Part shown: positions 1 to 8,595 of the stretch, piece after piece
Layout of the letters: each line of letters opens with the position of its first letter
Position numbering within the stretch: the stretch's first letter is position 1
Assembly (NCBI RefSeq): GCF_001580615.1
Contig: NZ_LHZC01000051.1
Coordinates: forward strand, 62,001 to 126,000
Length of the DNA: 64,000 nt
Reading direction: 5' to 3'
Source of the DNA: Acetobacter malorum
GTDB taxonomy: Bacteria; Pseudomonadota; Alphaproteobacteria; Acetobacterales; Acetobacteraceae
The notes under the pieces: generated by a model
The model's input: the letters and a program-made list of their open reading frames with translations, nothing else
Told to the model about the DNA's origin: nothing
Databases searched by the model: none
Translations under genes and position numbers: made by a program

Positions 1-717
1 GATCCCCGACAAATAGATCGGAGCGCTGACCTCGTCTTCCTTGCTGTGAAGGACACACAAATCGAGGCGGCGGCGGAATGGCTGTCAGTACTGTGTCGCC
101 CGAGGACCGTCGTATGCGTGCTGCAAAACGGTGTGGAACAGGTGGAGCGCGTAGGGCCACACTGTCCGCATGGTCAGGTCATCCCTGCCGTTGTGTGGTT
201 TCCTGTTCAGGCGCAGTCCGATGGCTCTGTGCGCTTGCGTGGGGATGTGCGTCTTACCCTGCCAGACATGTCGGCTTCACACATCGTTGTCGAGGCGTTG
301 CAGGGCTCCCGCTGTTCCGTAGAATTGGCCGGGGACTTCCTCTCGCAGGCCTGGCGCAAACTACTGCAGAACGCGGCAGCCGGCCTCATGGCGCTTACGC
401 AGCGCCGCTCAGGCATGTTCGGCCGGCCTGACATCGCCGGACTTACACTCACTTATCTGCAAGAATGTCTGGCCGTGGCTCGCGCCGAGGGCGCTGAACT
501 GGGTGACGAGATTCCGCAGACTATCCTCGACAAGTTTCTGACATCTCCTGCTGACATGGGCACTTCCATTCTTACGGACCGTGAAGCGGGTCGACCCCTT
601 GAATGGGATATCCGCAACGGCGTCGTCCTACGTCGAGGTCGCGCCCACGGCATCCCAACGCCGATCAGCGATGTCATTGTGCCACTCCTTGCAGCCGCTA
701 GCGATGGTCTAGGCTAA
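1..717 (+). CDS. panE: 2-dehydropantoate 2-reductase (ketopantoate reductase), 5'-truncated by window edge
   Basis: The open frame runs from base 1 without a start, so the gene begins outside the window. The first 20 codons read into ADLVFLAVKDTQ, the Rossmann-fold strand typical of the PanE/ApbA family, where NADPH-binding residues precede a conserved Lys. The C-terminal half holds SILTDREAGRPLEWD and later NGVVLRRGRAHGIPTP, the hallmark of the PanE C-terminal helical domain with substrate-binding Asn and the Glu-Asp region. About 238 of roughly 300 expected residues are present. A GTG at 46 is an internal Val codon, not the start. The enzyme reduces ketopantoate to pantoate for coenzyme A synthesis, although distant members act on other 2-oxo acids. 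No linked pan gene is visible. Family assignment is firm; the exact substrate is inferred. Confidence 0.85.
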   Translation, partial: DPRQIDRSADLVFLAVKDTQIEAAAEWLSVLCRPRTVVCVLQNGVEQVERVGPHCPHGQVIPAVVWFPVQAQSDGSVRLRGDVRLTLPDMSASHIVVEALQGSRCSVELAGDFLSQAWRKLLQNAAAGLMALTQRRSGMFGRPDIAGLTLTYLQECLAVARAEGAELGDEIPQTILDKFLTSPADMGTSILTDREAGRPLEWDIRNGVVLRRGRAHGIPTPISDVIVPLLAAASDGLG

Positions 718-1060
718 CTCCATGGCTGAAAAGGTCGAAGGAATTATTGTTGAAATCCCTGCGACCCGATTTTGAGGGCAATGGATGATGACAACTGGGG
801 CTGCGTGATGACTTTCGCCTTGCGTTGAAACCGAGCGGGAGATGCTCTGTCTTACGCTGCTATGCGGCGACGCTGACCTTCTTGATGAAGAAAGAGAATC
901 GCACAATATTAGGCGAAAATCATTCACCCCACAGGCATTTTGGGGATAAGTAAGTGCGGCCGCCTTTTGGGTGCCAGCGATATGGATATTTCTCCAGCGA
1001 GTTTTAATTCAATCAGCAGGCTCACCGAGGAACCACACGCTCGTCTTGATGCCCGGTTTC
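718..1060. other. Intergenic stretch with no recognisable gene
   Basis: Lies between the panE stop and the left end of the IS element. Open frames on both strands are short, broken by stops and match nothing I recognise. It may be decayed coding DNA. No clear terminator or RNA gene was seen. Confidence 0.4.
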
Positions 1061-1080
1061 CTAGGGCATGCCGTCAGTTA
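1061..1080 (+). repeat. IS left terminal inverted repeat
   Basis: CTAGGGCATGCCGTCAGTTA; it pairs with the right end at 1909-1928 with two mismatches. The orfB stop codon overlaps it. Confidence 0.8.
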
Positions 1081-1830
1081 GCTCCGATGACAGCGGAGAC
1101 GAGTTGCACTGCTGCGATGAAGGTTGATTTCAGCTTGTCATAGCGTGTTGCAATGCCTCTGAACCACTTCAGTCTGGCGAAGAACCGTTCGATGATGTTT
1201 CGTTTTTTATAAATTGAAAAACGGGTTTTTCGTGGACAGATACGGTTTTTCTTTGAGGGGATAACCGGCGTGATCTCCCGCTCTTCAAGCTTTTCGATGA
1301 GGGGAGCGGCGTCGTAAGCCCTGTCGGCGGCGATGTAGACCTCAGGATCGATTTCATCGAGCAATGGCTCTGCTTCAGTGATGTCCGCCCTTTGCCCGGG
1401 TGTCAGGGAAAGAGCTACAGCCTTTCCCGCAGCATCGACAATGGCATGGATTTTTGAAGTCAGTCCGCCACGGGACCGCCCGATGGCCTGATACGCGCCC
1501 CTTTTTTACGGGTACCCGCACTGTGCTGGTGAGCGCGGACAATCGTGCTGTCGATCATCATGTATTCGTTGTCATGGTCAGCTGCCAGATGCCGGAAAAT
1601 CCGTTGAATCACACCGCTTTCACACCAGCGACGCAGCCGTCGGTGCACGTTCTTCCAGTCCCCGAACCGGACAGGCAGGTCACGCCAAGGAATGCCTGCG
1701 CGATAACGATACAGCACGACTTCGATAAACCGACGGTATCCGTAGCTGTCCTACCGACATGCCCTTCGCGACCCGAGAGAAGATTTTTTATCCGCTCCCA
1801 CTAACCATCGTTCAAACCATACCGTCGCAT
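1074..1830 (-). pseudogene. IS5-family DDE transposase (two-frame orfA/orfB), nonsense and frameshift mutated
   Basis: Reading from ATG at 1830 gives MRRYGLNDG, then TAG (1801-1803) where family members have Gln, then WERIKNLL and REGHVGRTATD. About 20 codons later one A is missing near 1736-1738, which throws the frame before the conserved VLYRYRAGIPWRDLP block. The catalytic residues remain readable: Asp in MIDSTIVRAH (orfA frame), Asp in AADRAYDA and Glu in NIIERFFARLKWFRG (orfB frame). OrfA and orfB join through a run of six A (plus strand T at 1502-1507), which matches the programmed -1 shift normal for this group and is not itself damage. OrfB ends inside the terminal repeat at 1074. 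The amber and the deletion make this copy non-functional. Confidence 0.8.
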
Positions 1831-1908
1831 ACACATTCTTCCCGTTCCCAAAACAGGAAATAAGCATCACAGATCAGACGGGAGTACAAGCGACATAATC
1901 CTTCCGCT

Positions 1909-1928
1909 TAACTGACGACACGCCCTAG
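1909..1928 (-). repeat. IS right terminal inverted repeat
   Basis: Minus-strand reading CTAGGGCGTGTCGTCAGTTA. Its outer CTAG supplies the TAG stop of the adjacent gene. Confidence 0.8.
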
Positions 1929-3445
1929 TCAGCCAGAAGCGGATTATGAACAACCATAGCTTCAAACTGGATGAATTTATTTTCCAGTTCAATCTGTAAC
2001 CCGGCTTTCTCACTTCGCGCGACAAAGTCGTGACAACTTTTACTCGTCATATCCTGACACGCAGGGACGACATGCCCGTCTGCCCACAGGCTCTCACCGG
2101 GTATGAAAGAATAAGTCAGCCCATTACGCGACAGTTCTTTTATATCCTGATAGCTGAGCGGCCATGTGGTCACCGCACGCAGGTATTCCTGCGTAAGATC
2201 GCCGCGCGAGACACCTTCGTCATCAGTGGAAAGAGCTACTGGCACCCCTGCCCGCCGGTAAAGGGCTAAGGGATGAGACTTTCCTTTCACATTCAAAATC
2301 ACATCATTACTCGTCAGGTTGATTTCAACCATGACTTTCTTACGGGCCATTTCCGCTAAAAGCCCTGCAGGGTCACGTTCCCATTCGATATCAACGCCGT
2401 GCCCGATGCGGCGCGCGTTCGCCACTTCCACTGCCCCGCGAATATGGTGATCGAGCCCTTCAGGCGGAACAAGACCGGGAGTTAGTTCACCCGCATGCAG
2501 GCTAAGCCTGACATCGGGATACCGGGCGTTCAGCGCCTCGAACATACGCATATGCTGGTCATAATCGCGCATGGAGGTGGCATCATCTTCGGGACAGACA
2601 ATATTCACCCCGACAAAACGCGGGTCGGCGCGCACCACCTCATATCCCGCGTAAAGCTGTGCGAACACGGCAGAGGGCTGCACGATACGCAGGGTTTGGT
2701 ACAAATAATGCACCTTTACCCCACAGCCTGCATGGGCCTACGGCGTCCCGCACTGCAAGGTGCGCTGGGCTTGCTGCTCCATCTCGTCGGTTTCGCGCCG
2801 GGCATCCGCCACTAGTCGGGGCAGAAGCGGGCGAAGGGACTGTTCCGCCTGAGCATAATCCTCGCCCTTGAGGGGATGCGTATTCCCTGCGGCGATCATA
2901 CCGCCCAGTCCCGGTGAAACCATCAGTTCAATATAATGCACATGGTCAAGGGCAGCACGTTCCCGTGCTTCTGCCAGACTATCGCCTGCATGGGTACGTG
3001 TCAGTGCATCAAACCCGCGGAACGCTGCGAAGAAATGGTCATGCCCCGACCGATCTTTTGCCGTGGGAACGAAATCACGCATCGACAAAGCATCGATCAT
3101 GCTGTTTTCCGCATCTACATCTGCGGGCAGCGTGGCAGCAGACCTGCCTCCTTTGTCATGATCGGTGCAACCATGAGGCAGGATCTGGCCATTTGCAACC
3201 GTTACACACAACCCATCCTGCGCAGCCCATTTCAGGTAGCTTTCGGCATAAATCGCACCAACCAGGTGGTTATGCAGATCCGCACCCTTGGGAAACTGAC
3301 GCATGAACAGCGGCAGACGCACAGGGTCAGACTGCAGGGTGGAAAAAATATGGGCCGTTTTCTGTTCATCCGTCGTCTGCGCCTGACAGACGTAAACAGG
3401 CATAAACAGAGCAGCACAAATCAGAAAAAGGGAGCGAAAACGCAT
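1925..3445 (-). pseudogene. Secreted adenosine deaminase-family protein, copy 1, interrupted by an in-frame amber codon
   Basis: One frame of 506 codons, the same length as the intact paralogue at 29603-31123, broken only by TAG at 2738-2740 (codon 236), where the paralogue has CAG (Gln). The frame is not shifted: codons on both sides align with the paralogue. The N-terminal piece (235 codons) has a signal peptide (FLICAALFMPVYVCQA) and the first metal-binding motif DLHNH. The C-terminal piece carries the HAGE, RRIGHG and STDDE metal and catalytic motifs, so neither piece can be an active deaminase alone. The stop codon TAG at 1925 coincides with the IS insertion site. It lies directly downstream of the purine nucleoside permease-family gene, which fits a role in periplasmic purine nucleoside or base metabolism before the mutation. 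Confidence 0.85.
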
Positions 3446-3566
3446 AAGTCACCATCGACGAAGAAAAATTGACACAGACCCGCAGGTAAGAGGGACATAT
3501 ACGGCAGGCCACTCATCTAATCTGCCTGCCGATATCCCTTTAGATGCAAAATTTGACGTAACTGCC

Positions 3567-4655
3567 TCAGGGCGTTTGAGGACCGTACGTATTCCAGTTC
3601 CGAAGCAGTTCATGAATAATGGTGGAACCAACACGGTAGCCATTTGTCAGCGCAACGATTTCACCATCGTATCCACTATTCATTGACTGAACGGCGGTCA
3701 TCTTGCGGGGCTGTTCCGTATAATTCGATGCACTCCGCAGGACGAGCACCCGGTTTGCATCCACTTTGCCTGCTTGCCCCAGGCGTGTCAGAGCCTCCAG
3801 AATACCGGAATCTTCCATGTCACTGGAGACAAAATGAGTTTTTCCCTGCGTGAGAAGCCTGACCCAGTCCCGCGCAAAGCCTGTCATGATCTTCCCGTGC
3901 CAGAACGTGTCGGATCCGAAATCACCACCGGTCACCACGGCGGGATGTCCTGCCGCCTTGTCTGTTGCCTTATAAAGTTTGCGCTGGGCCTCAAGTTGCG
4001 GTGGGTCGGACAGAGGGATCGCATGCGTCAGGCCATAAGCCCAGCTTACCAGTGAGGAGTTAAGCGCGAATGCATTATTGTGCTGTATGCTGCCATCAGG
4101 GGCATCCCCACCCGAAAGGGCATACTGGTTGGGCTTCTGCGCGGTAATCATGAAGTAACCATATGGCCATTCCTTCGGAGCTTCCCGCTTGTCGATATAG
4201 CGCGTGATATCTCCCACAACGTAATCGGCAATGGAAACGGACCCGACCGAGGCAACCGTCGGATCAAACCCGGAGATGCCATCCACCATCCAGTAAGCAT
4301 GCCGCAGGTCAAAACGGGGGTCTGTCGCCAATGCCGTGACGGACGTCGTGGCCGGCGCGATCGGGGTCCCCGTGATCACAACCAGCAGATGGTGCTCTGC
4401 ATCCGTGTACATGGGATGAATACCCAGTGGGAACGGTACTTTTTCAGTAAGGTGCTCACCTTCAATCCACGGCTGAAATTCTCCGGCACGATCACCGGTA
4501 TCTTCACCGATTTCATAAGTTGTCAGCACAACAGCTCGTATGTCCCACGGTTTTTCTGTCGGACGGGCCTGCGCAAGCGTGGATGACGCGGCAACGCAAA
4601 AAACGGCTGCTACTATAGGACTAAATCTTTTTATTGATTTAGATGGAGACGACAT
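3567..4655 (-). CDS. Purine nucleoside permease-family protein (NUP), exported
   Basis: 362 residues. The N-terminus has a lysine-rich start, a hydrophobic core and an Ala-x-Ala site near residue 30 (STLAQA), so it should be periplasmic. The body matches the NUP/purine nucleoside permease family (PF06516): PWDIRAVVLTTYEIGEDTGD, the YWMVDGISGFDP segment and a conserved MEDSGILEAL stretch near the C-terminus. Members are related to nucleoside phosphorylases and were described as nucleoside uptake factors in yeasts. In Gram-negatives with a signal peptide they are more likely periplasmic nucleoside-binding or phosphorolytic proteins. The gene is 121 bp upstream of the deaminase pseudogene and follows a TonB receptor, all on one strand. 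Whether it cleaves or only binds nucleosides cannot be told from sequence. Confidence 0.8.
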   Translation of the reverse strand: MSSPSKSIKRFSPIVAAVFCVAASSTLAQARPTEKPWDIRAVVLTTYEIGEDTGDRAGEFQPWIEGEHLTEKVPFPLGIHPMYTDAEHHLLVVITGTPIAPATTSVTALATDPRFDLRHAYWMVDGISGFDPTVASVGSVSIADYVVGDITRYIDKREAPKEWPYGYFMITAQKPNQYALSGGDAPDGSIQHNNAFALNSSLVSWAYGLTHAIPLSDPPQLEAQRKLYKATDKAAGHPAVVTGGDFGSDTFWHGKIMTGFARDWVRLLTQGKTHFVSSDMEDSGILEALTRLGQAGKVDANRVLVLRSASNYTEQPRKMTAVQSMNSGYDGEIVALTNGYRVGSTIIHELLRNWNTYGPQTP

Positions 4656-5227
4656 TTTTACATTCCCATTGATATAATTATATCATTAGCCTTATCACTG
4701 AAGCTTTATAGTCTCAATGACAGAAATTCGTACAAACAAATTACCATGCAAATTATTCATGTTTCATTATTTATTTGTAATTGAGATGATTATTTCAATA
4801 TAATTTCTTGTGCAATGGCTTTATTCAATCCTACGTGGGGATTTATCGTTCGGCTTTTGTGTTAAAGGATAGCTCAGCAATTAGCGTCATATCTGGGCTT
4901 TTTCGATTTTAAATTTGCACCATGTAAGATACTCTTTCCTTATAATGCGAGCATAAGAAAGAAGTTTTCGTTAACAAGACTATAGAAACAATGACGAAAA
5001 TATTTGTTCCAAGTATTTTCGACAACTACCCTCACACCGATAGATCAGAATAGAAAACCAGACTAATACCTGCATTGTTGAACAGAGTCTCCAGAAAAAG
5101 TATGATCTAATCAGTTTCTTCTGGTTATCGGACAACATAAACAGATCCGCCCACAGGCTAACCTTCCATCGGTCAGCCTGTGGATCACAACGTCATACTC
5201 AGTCCAATAAATTAACAGGCTCTGAAG
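4656..5227. other. AT-rich intergenic region without a gene
   Basis: 570 bp between the NUP gene start and the TonB receptor stop. It is clearly AT-rich and has no convincing frame. It must contain the promoter of the NUP gene if that gene is not read through from the receptor. The only structured element seen is the hairpin at 5151-5183. Confidence 0.5.
5151..5183 (-). terminator. Hairpin downstream of the TonB receptor gene
   Basis: CCACAGGCTAACC and GGTCAGCCTGTGG form a 13-bp stem with one mismatch and a 7-nt loop, 45 bp past the receptor stop codon. There is no strong T-run, so it may be a weak terminator or a transcript-end stabiliser. Confidence 0.5.
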
Positions 5228-7627
5228 TTAGAAAGATGTGGAGATTGTGCCCGTCATGCTAAAACGTGGCTGGACATAGAATGCCGCACTGGATCCTGCA
5301 CCAGACAGATTGCCATTCATCAGCCGGACAGTTGATGCATTTGTCCCCACACCCCTTACACCAGTTCTGACAATGGACCCTGTCAGATTTGTAAAATTCA
5401 GGCGGAAAGTGGGCGACTGAGCACGCCAGAATGGCTTGAAGTGATAACCCAGAGAGAGTGTATCCGTCACATACCCCGGCATCCGCTGGTCCCCTGCAAG
5501 AGATACGGACTGCGGGCCTGTGTAATGCACCGTTCCGTTGGCAAAAAATCCTTTATTTGTATAGGTCAGACCAAAGTTTGCCATGACATGCGGAGACATG
5601 GGCGCCTGCGTTCCTTTGGTACGGAAGTTGGTAAGATTCCCGTACATGTCAGACGCCGGTATGTTTGAGTCCATTCGTGCGTTGAGATACTCGAAGGACA
5701 CATAGGGGCTAAAGCCATAGATTGGCTGACTGGCAACCATCAAGTCAAAACCACGGGCTGTCTGGTTACCGGCGTTGATAACACCGGACTGATTGTTACC
5801 CAGATATGTAGAAAGCAGACGATTGGTGATGTTGTAATTGAACAGATCGAGATCAACGATTACGTATTTGTCGTTATACCGATAACCGAGCTCTTCTTTA
5901 ATGGAATACTGGTTGCGTGGCAGGGTGCCAGTATAACTCGTGTTTGCCAGCGCCGATGCTGAGGGCTGGCGGAAATCACCTTCCGCATTGACGTAAATCT
6001 GGTGATGCTGATTGAAGCGGTAGCTAACGGAGAGATGCGGCAGCGGCGCTGTTAAGTTCTGTCCCATGTGGCCATTACCGGGGTAAGTCCGATACCACAC
6101 GTTGGACATAACGTATTTGAAGCCTGCATTGATCTGTAGCTTGTCTTCAAAATACTTTGCCGTGTCCTGCACAAAGAGTGAATGCACCTCATAGCCGGTG
6201 GTATTGCCGGGGTAGGAGCGGCTACCATCAGAGAAAACCTGATAGCGGTAGTCATTCGGGCTCGGATTTGCTCCGTTAGCCTTGGTCACACTTGTTGGGA
6301 AGTGTTGGGTATAATCCTGATTCTCGTACCAATAGCCAATATCAAAATGGTTGTGTCTATCGATATCATATCCAAGCTTGGCCGTAGCCCCGACATCAAG
6401 GGCCCCATTTTCCTGAAAATAACTTGTCTGGGGCGTGCCCGCAGCAATAGGCTGTCCGGAATAATAGGTCGTGTTTCCGGTTGCGTTGGAGCCTGCGGAA
6501 CCATCCCAACCCTGCCCCCAGTTATAATAGGGACGGAAGTCAAACGTCAGCTTTCTGGTAATAACCACATGAATGGGAGCTGTCAGAAAAAGCTGATTCC
6601 AGTGGTCAATATTATTCCGCCAGTAATCATTCCCCACAGCATCAAAGCCAGCCTTGCGGCCATACCCTTCACCTGTGTGCTTATATTTCATGAACTGCGC
6701 CGCCGTGGGATAACGGTCGATCACAAAGTCCTCATTGTTCCAGGACATGAACAATTTGGCAAAAGAGCCGTTATTCCAGTCCTTCCTCAGACCAAAATCA
6801 ATATGCCTGCGCTGATTAGTGCCGGCCCCCATCCACGAGCGGGCATGAGTGTTAGAAAAAGAGAAAAAGCTGCGGACGCCGCTTTTGCCAATATCCCCGC
6901 TTTCCAGACGAATAAACTCGCGGGACATGTTGTTCGTGCCGTAGGAGAAATCAACCATGCCACCAAACTTGTGGCTGGGATCATGAGATGTTTCATACAT
7001 TGTGCCTGCGGCAGCGGATGTTGCTGGCAGATCAATGGGAGAAGACCCTGGCATCATGCTGACGCTATCAAGATTTTCGGAATCAATATTTTCCGCAAGA
7101 TATGTGGCACTCGCCGCGGGCGCACCATCCAGCATGAGGGCCATATCTTCATCTGTCAGGCTTCGGCTCTGGATGCTGCCACCCTGCATGCCAGAGGAAT
7201 CTGACGTAGAAACGCTGACACTGGGCAGATTTTTGATAAGATCAAGCGCGGTGTTAGTTGGGCTTTTCATCTCAATGTAAGATTTTGTAACGGTTTGAAT
7301 GGCATGCGGAGCTGTTTCCACACGCATCATCCCGCCACCACGCCCCTTGCCGGAGCGGGAGACGGCAACTGTGAGCTGCTCTCCGCCAGACGCATTCACA
7401 GCCGTGGGACGTGCCTTTTTCCGCGCTGTCACAGGCTGAGTTCCTGCGCCAGATGCAGTGGCCACATGATGGGCAACGGTAGCATGTGGCAAACGATGAT
7501 GCGTATGAACTGCACCGGTTTCCGCCCGAGCAGAAGAACTCACTGACACAATTCCACTGCCAGCCAGACAGGTGACAAGGCACAGGACTTTTCTACTTGA
7601 TGGCCTGTCAGAAAAATAAAAATGCAT
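5228..7627 (-). CDS. TonB-dependent outer-membrane receptor linked to purine nucleoside genes
   Basis: About 799 residues from the ATG at 7627. A frame extension to 7654 exists, but the only good ribosome site (AGGAGAG at 7639-7645) lies inside that extension, so 7627 is preferred. Order: signal peptide ending SSSARA; a His- and Lys-rich linker; the plug domain with TALDLIKNLPSVSVSTSD and the MLDGAPAA loop; then a 22-strand barrel ending in the aromatic RFSMTGTISTSF. It imports a bulky ligand through the outer membrane using TonB-ExbBD energy. The ligand is unknown. The downstream exported NUP-family protein and deaminase suggest nucleosides or nucleic-acid fragments, but iron chelates cannot be excluded. 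No Fur-type site was identified. Confidence 0.88.
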   Translation of the reverse strand: MHFYFSDRPSSRKVLCLVTCLAGSGIVSVSSSARAETGAVHTHHRLPHATVAHHVATASGAGTQPVTARKKARPTAVNASGGEQLTVAVSRSGKGRGGGMMRVETAPHAIQTVTKSYIEMKSPTNTALDLIKNLPSVSVSTSDSSGMQGGSIQSRSLTDEDMALMLDGAPAASATYLAENIDSENLDSVSMMPGSSPIDLPATSAAAGTMYETSHDPSHKFGGMVDFSYGTNNMSREFIRLESGDIGKSGVRSFFSFSNTHARSWMGAGTNQRRHIDFGLRKDWNNGSFAKLFMSWNNEDFVIDRYPTAAQFMKYKHTGEGYGRKAGFDAVGNDYWRNNIDHWNQLFLTAPIHVVITRKLTFDFRPYYNWGQGWDGSAGSNATGNTTYYSGQPIAAGTPQTSYFQENGALDVGATAKLGYDIDRHNHFDIGYWYENQDYTQHFPTSVTKANGANPSPNDYRYQVFSDGSRSYPGNTTGYEVHSLFVQDTAKYFEDKLQINAGFKYVMSNVWYRTYPGNGHMGQNLTAPLPHLSVSYRFNQHHQIYVNAEGDFRQPSASALANTSYTGTLPRNQYSIKEELGYRYNDKYVIVDLDLFNYNITNRLLSTYLGNNQSGVINAGNQTARGFDLMVASQPIYGFSPYVSFEYLNARMDSNIPASDMYGNLTNFRTKGTQAPMSPHVMANFGLTYTNKGFFANGTVHYTGPQSVSLAGDQRMPGYVTDTLSLGYHFKPFWRAQSPTFRLNFTNLTGSIVRTGVRGVGTNASTVRLMNGNLSGAGSSAAFYVQPRFSMTGTISTSF

Positions 7628-7638
7628 TACCTTTGAGT

Positions 7639-7645
7639 CTCTCCT
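7639..7645 (-). promoter_or_regulatory. Ribosome binding site fixing the TonB receptor start
   Basis: Minus-strand AGGAGAG, 11 nt before ATG 7627. It argues against the in-frame upstream ATG at 7654. Confidence 0.6.
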
Positions 7646-7654
7646 GCGATGCAA

Positions 7655-8092
7655 GACGCATTTCGCTGTGTAAGGCGCTGATTGGTTAAAGACAGCACCC
7701 TTTTCTTCTTGCGATAACGTAACATTATCTCATCTTATTGTGAAAGGAGTTCTAAAACCTACGCCAACCCAAATTTACCGTTTTTCTGCCGAAAAACAGG
7801 AAAAACCCCCTAAAAAAATGCGCGTTTTCCCGCTGGCTGTATCTTGTATGCAACTATGCCACATTATGGAAACAAGCCATTCTAAAACTTCGAGCAACAA
7901 AGCAAAGACACGCGAGAAAAGACGTCGCAACAGCTTTGTGGTGCTGCTTCCTTGCGGCCAGAGCATGACCTCAGCGAATTTCGTAGGGACCAGGATCTAC
8001 GCGTCATTGGATTGAGCGGCACGTTATAATTCACAAATTTACCGATGGAAGTGACGCAGTGAGTAACGTGCTTATTGCAACCTGAGTGCCAG
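7655..8092. other. Upstream region of the TonB receptor; no confident gene
   Basis: Contains an open frame of 91 codons (7740-8015, GTG start) and a longer one on the opposite strand, both Arg/Ser-rich and unrecognised. A plus-strand frame ending TAA near 8028 could be the decayed 3' end of another gene. The receptor promoter should lie in the first 150 bp. Confidence 0.35.
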
Positions 8093-8368
8093 ATGGAGTT
8101 GATCAGGCCGTTTTTCCCTCGGGCGCATGGTGTTCCACGTTTAGCTAACCGTCGGGTTCTGAGTGAGATCGTTTTATGGGGTCCGCAACGGTCTTCAGTG
8201 GAAAGACGCCTCGAAAGCATATAGTTCGCACAGGATAGCGACTTTTCTGCTCAAAAAAGGGTTTTCCCACGCCATATCGGACAAACAAAGCAACGTCTGA
8301 ACTCAATGCTGTATACCGTGTGTAATGACGAGGAAGGGCCTGTCCATCTACATCTGGCCGTGGGATAG
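8093..8368 (+). pseudogene. Fossil IS5-type transposase, internally deleted
   Basis: A single frame from 8093 reads ELIRPFFPRAHGVPRLANRR, the N-terminal signature of another IS5 subgroup (usual form xxPFFPxxHGxPRxxDRR). It continues through GPQR with missing catalytic sections to a TAG at 8222. After it, still in frame, come FPRHIGQTKQRLNSMLYTV and EEGPVHLHLAVG, equivalent to the RRIGRTKGGLNSKLHAV and GRPxxLxL block of intact transposases. Roughly 90 codons remain of about 250, with both internal and 3' deletion. The remnant stops where the mini inverted-repeat element begins. The homology is recognised by eye from family motifs and needs an alignment, but the two separate matches in correct order make chance unlikely. 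Confidence 0.7.
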
Positions 8369-8370
8369 GT

Positions 8371-8419
8371 TAGAGCGTGTCGTCAGTTAACGGGTAGCGA
8401 TACTAACGACACGCTCTAG
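8371..8419. mobile_element. Mini inverted-repeat element with IS-like ends
   Basis: TAGAGCGTGTCGT at 8371-8383 is repeated perfectly inverted at 8406-8418, with 22 bp between. The left arm continues CAGTTA, giving GCGTGTCGTCAGTTA, which is identical to the inner part of the IS right end at 1909-1928. It looks like two IS ends joined after deletion of the centre, or a MITE mobilised by such an IS. It could also fold as a hairpin in RNA. Confidence 0.6.
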
Positions 8420-8595
8420 CAGAGGATTTTTCTGAAAAGTCATCATATCTCGTCTCTCAACCACACCACTTACCCAGACCAGAATGAGGATTTTAAATAA
8501 GTTCTATAATTATATGGTGTTTTTTATTATCATTTTTATGGTACTTATCCTTTCCACATGATGCATGGGGAAACAAGGTCTAGTTATTCCCTCTC
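8420..8595. other. Short AT-rich intergenic region
   Basis: No frame or clear terminator seen downstream of the serine hydrolase gene. Confidence 0.3.

Larger units (their letters stand above)
1061..1928 (-). mobile_element. IS5-family insertion sequence (IS427/IS1031-like), inactivated copy
   Basis: The ends are imperfect inverted repeats: CTAGGGCATGCCGTCAGTTA at 1061-1080 and, read on the minus strand, CTAGGGCGTGTCGTCAGTTA at 1928-1909 (18 of 20 identical). Both are flanked by CTAG, consistent with a short CTAG/TA-type target duplication used by this group. The element is about 0.86 kb, the usual length for the group, and encodes a two-frame DDE transposase on the minus strand. The right end sits exactly on the stop codon of the neighbouring adenosine deaminase-like gene, whose TAG is part of the CTAG target. 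Lesions in the transposase (see that entry) indicate a copy that cannot move without help in trans. Confidence 0.85.

Noticed and set aside
1502-1507. Break between orfA and orfB of the IS as a further frameshift mutation
   Set aside because: Six A in the coding strand is the normal programmed slippage site of this IS group; the damage is the amber and deletion elsewhere.
7740-8220. Two open frames on opposite strands upstream of the TonB receptor
   Set aside because: Low-complexity Arg/Ser-rich text, no ribosome site or family, and antisense to the fossil transposase in part.
1801-8224. Three TAG codons replacing sense codons in decayed genes (IS transposase, deaminase copy 1, fossil transposase) might indicate amber suppression
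   Set aside because: Functional genes here such as the dsbD-type, scfR-like and flavoprotein genes end in TAG, so suppression would extend them. CAG to TAG is a common decay step.
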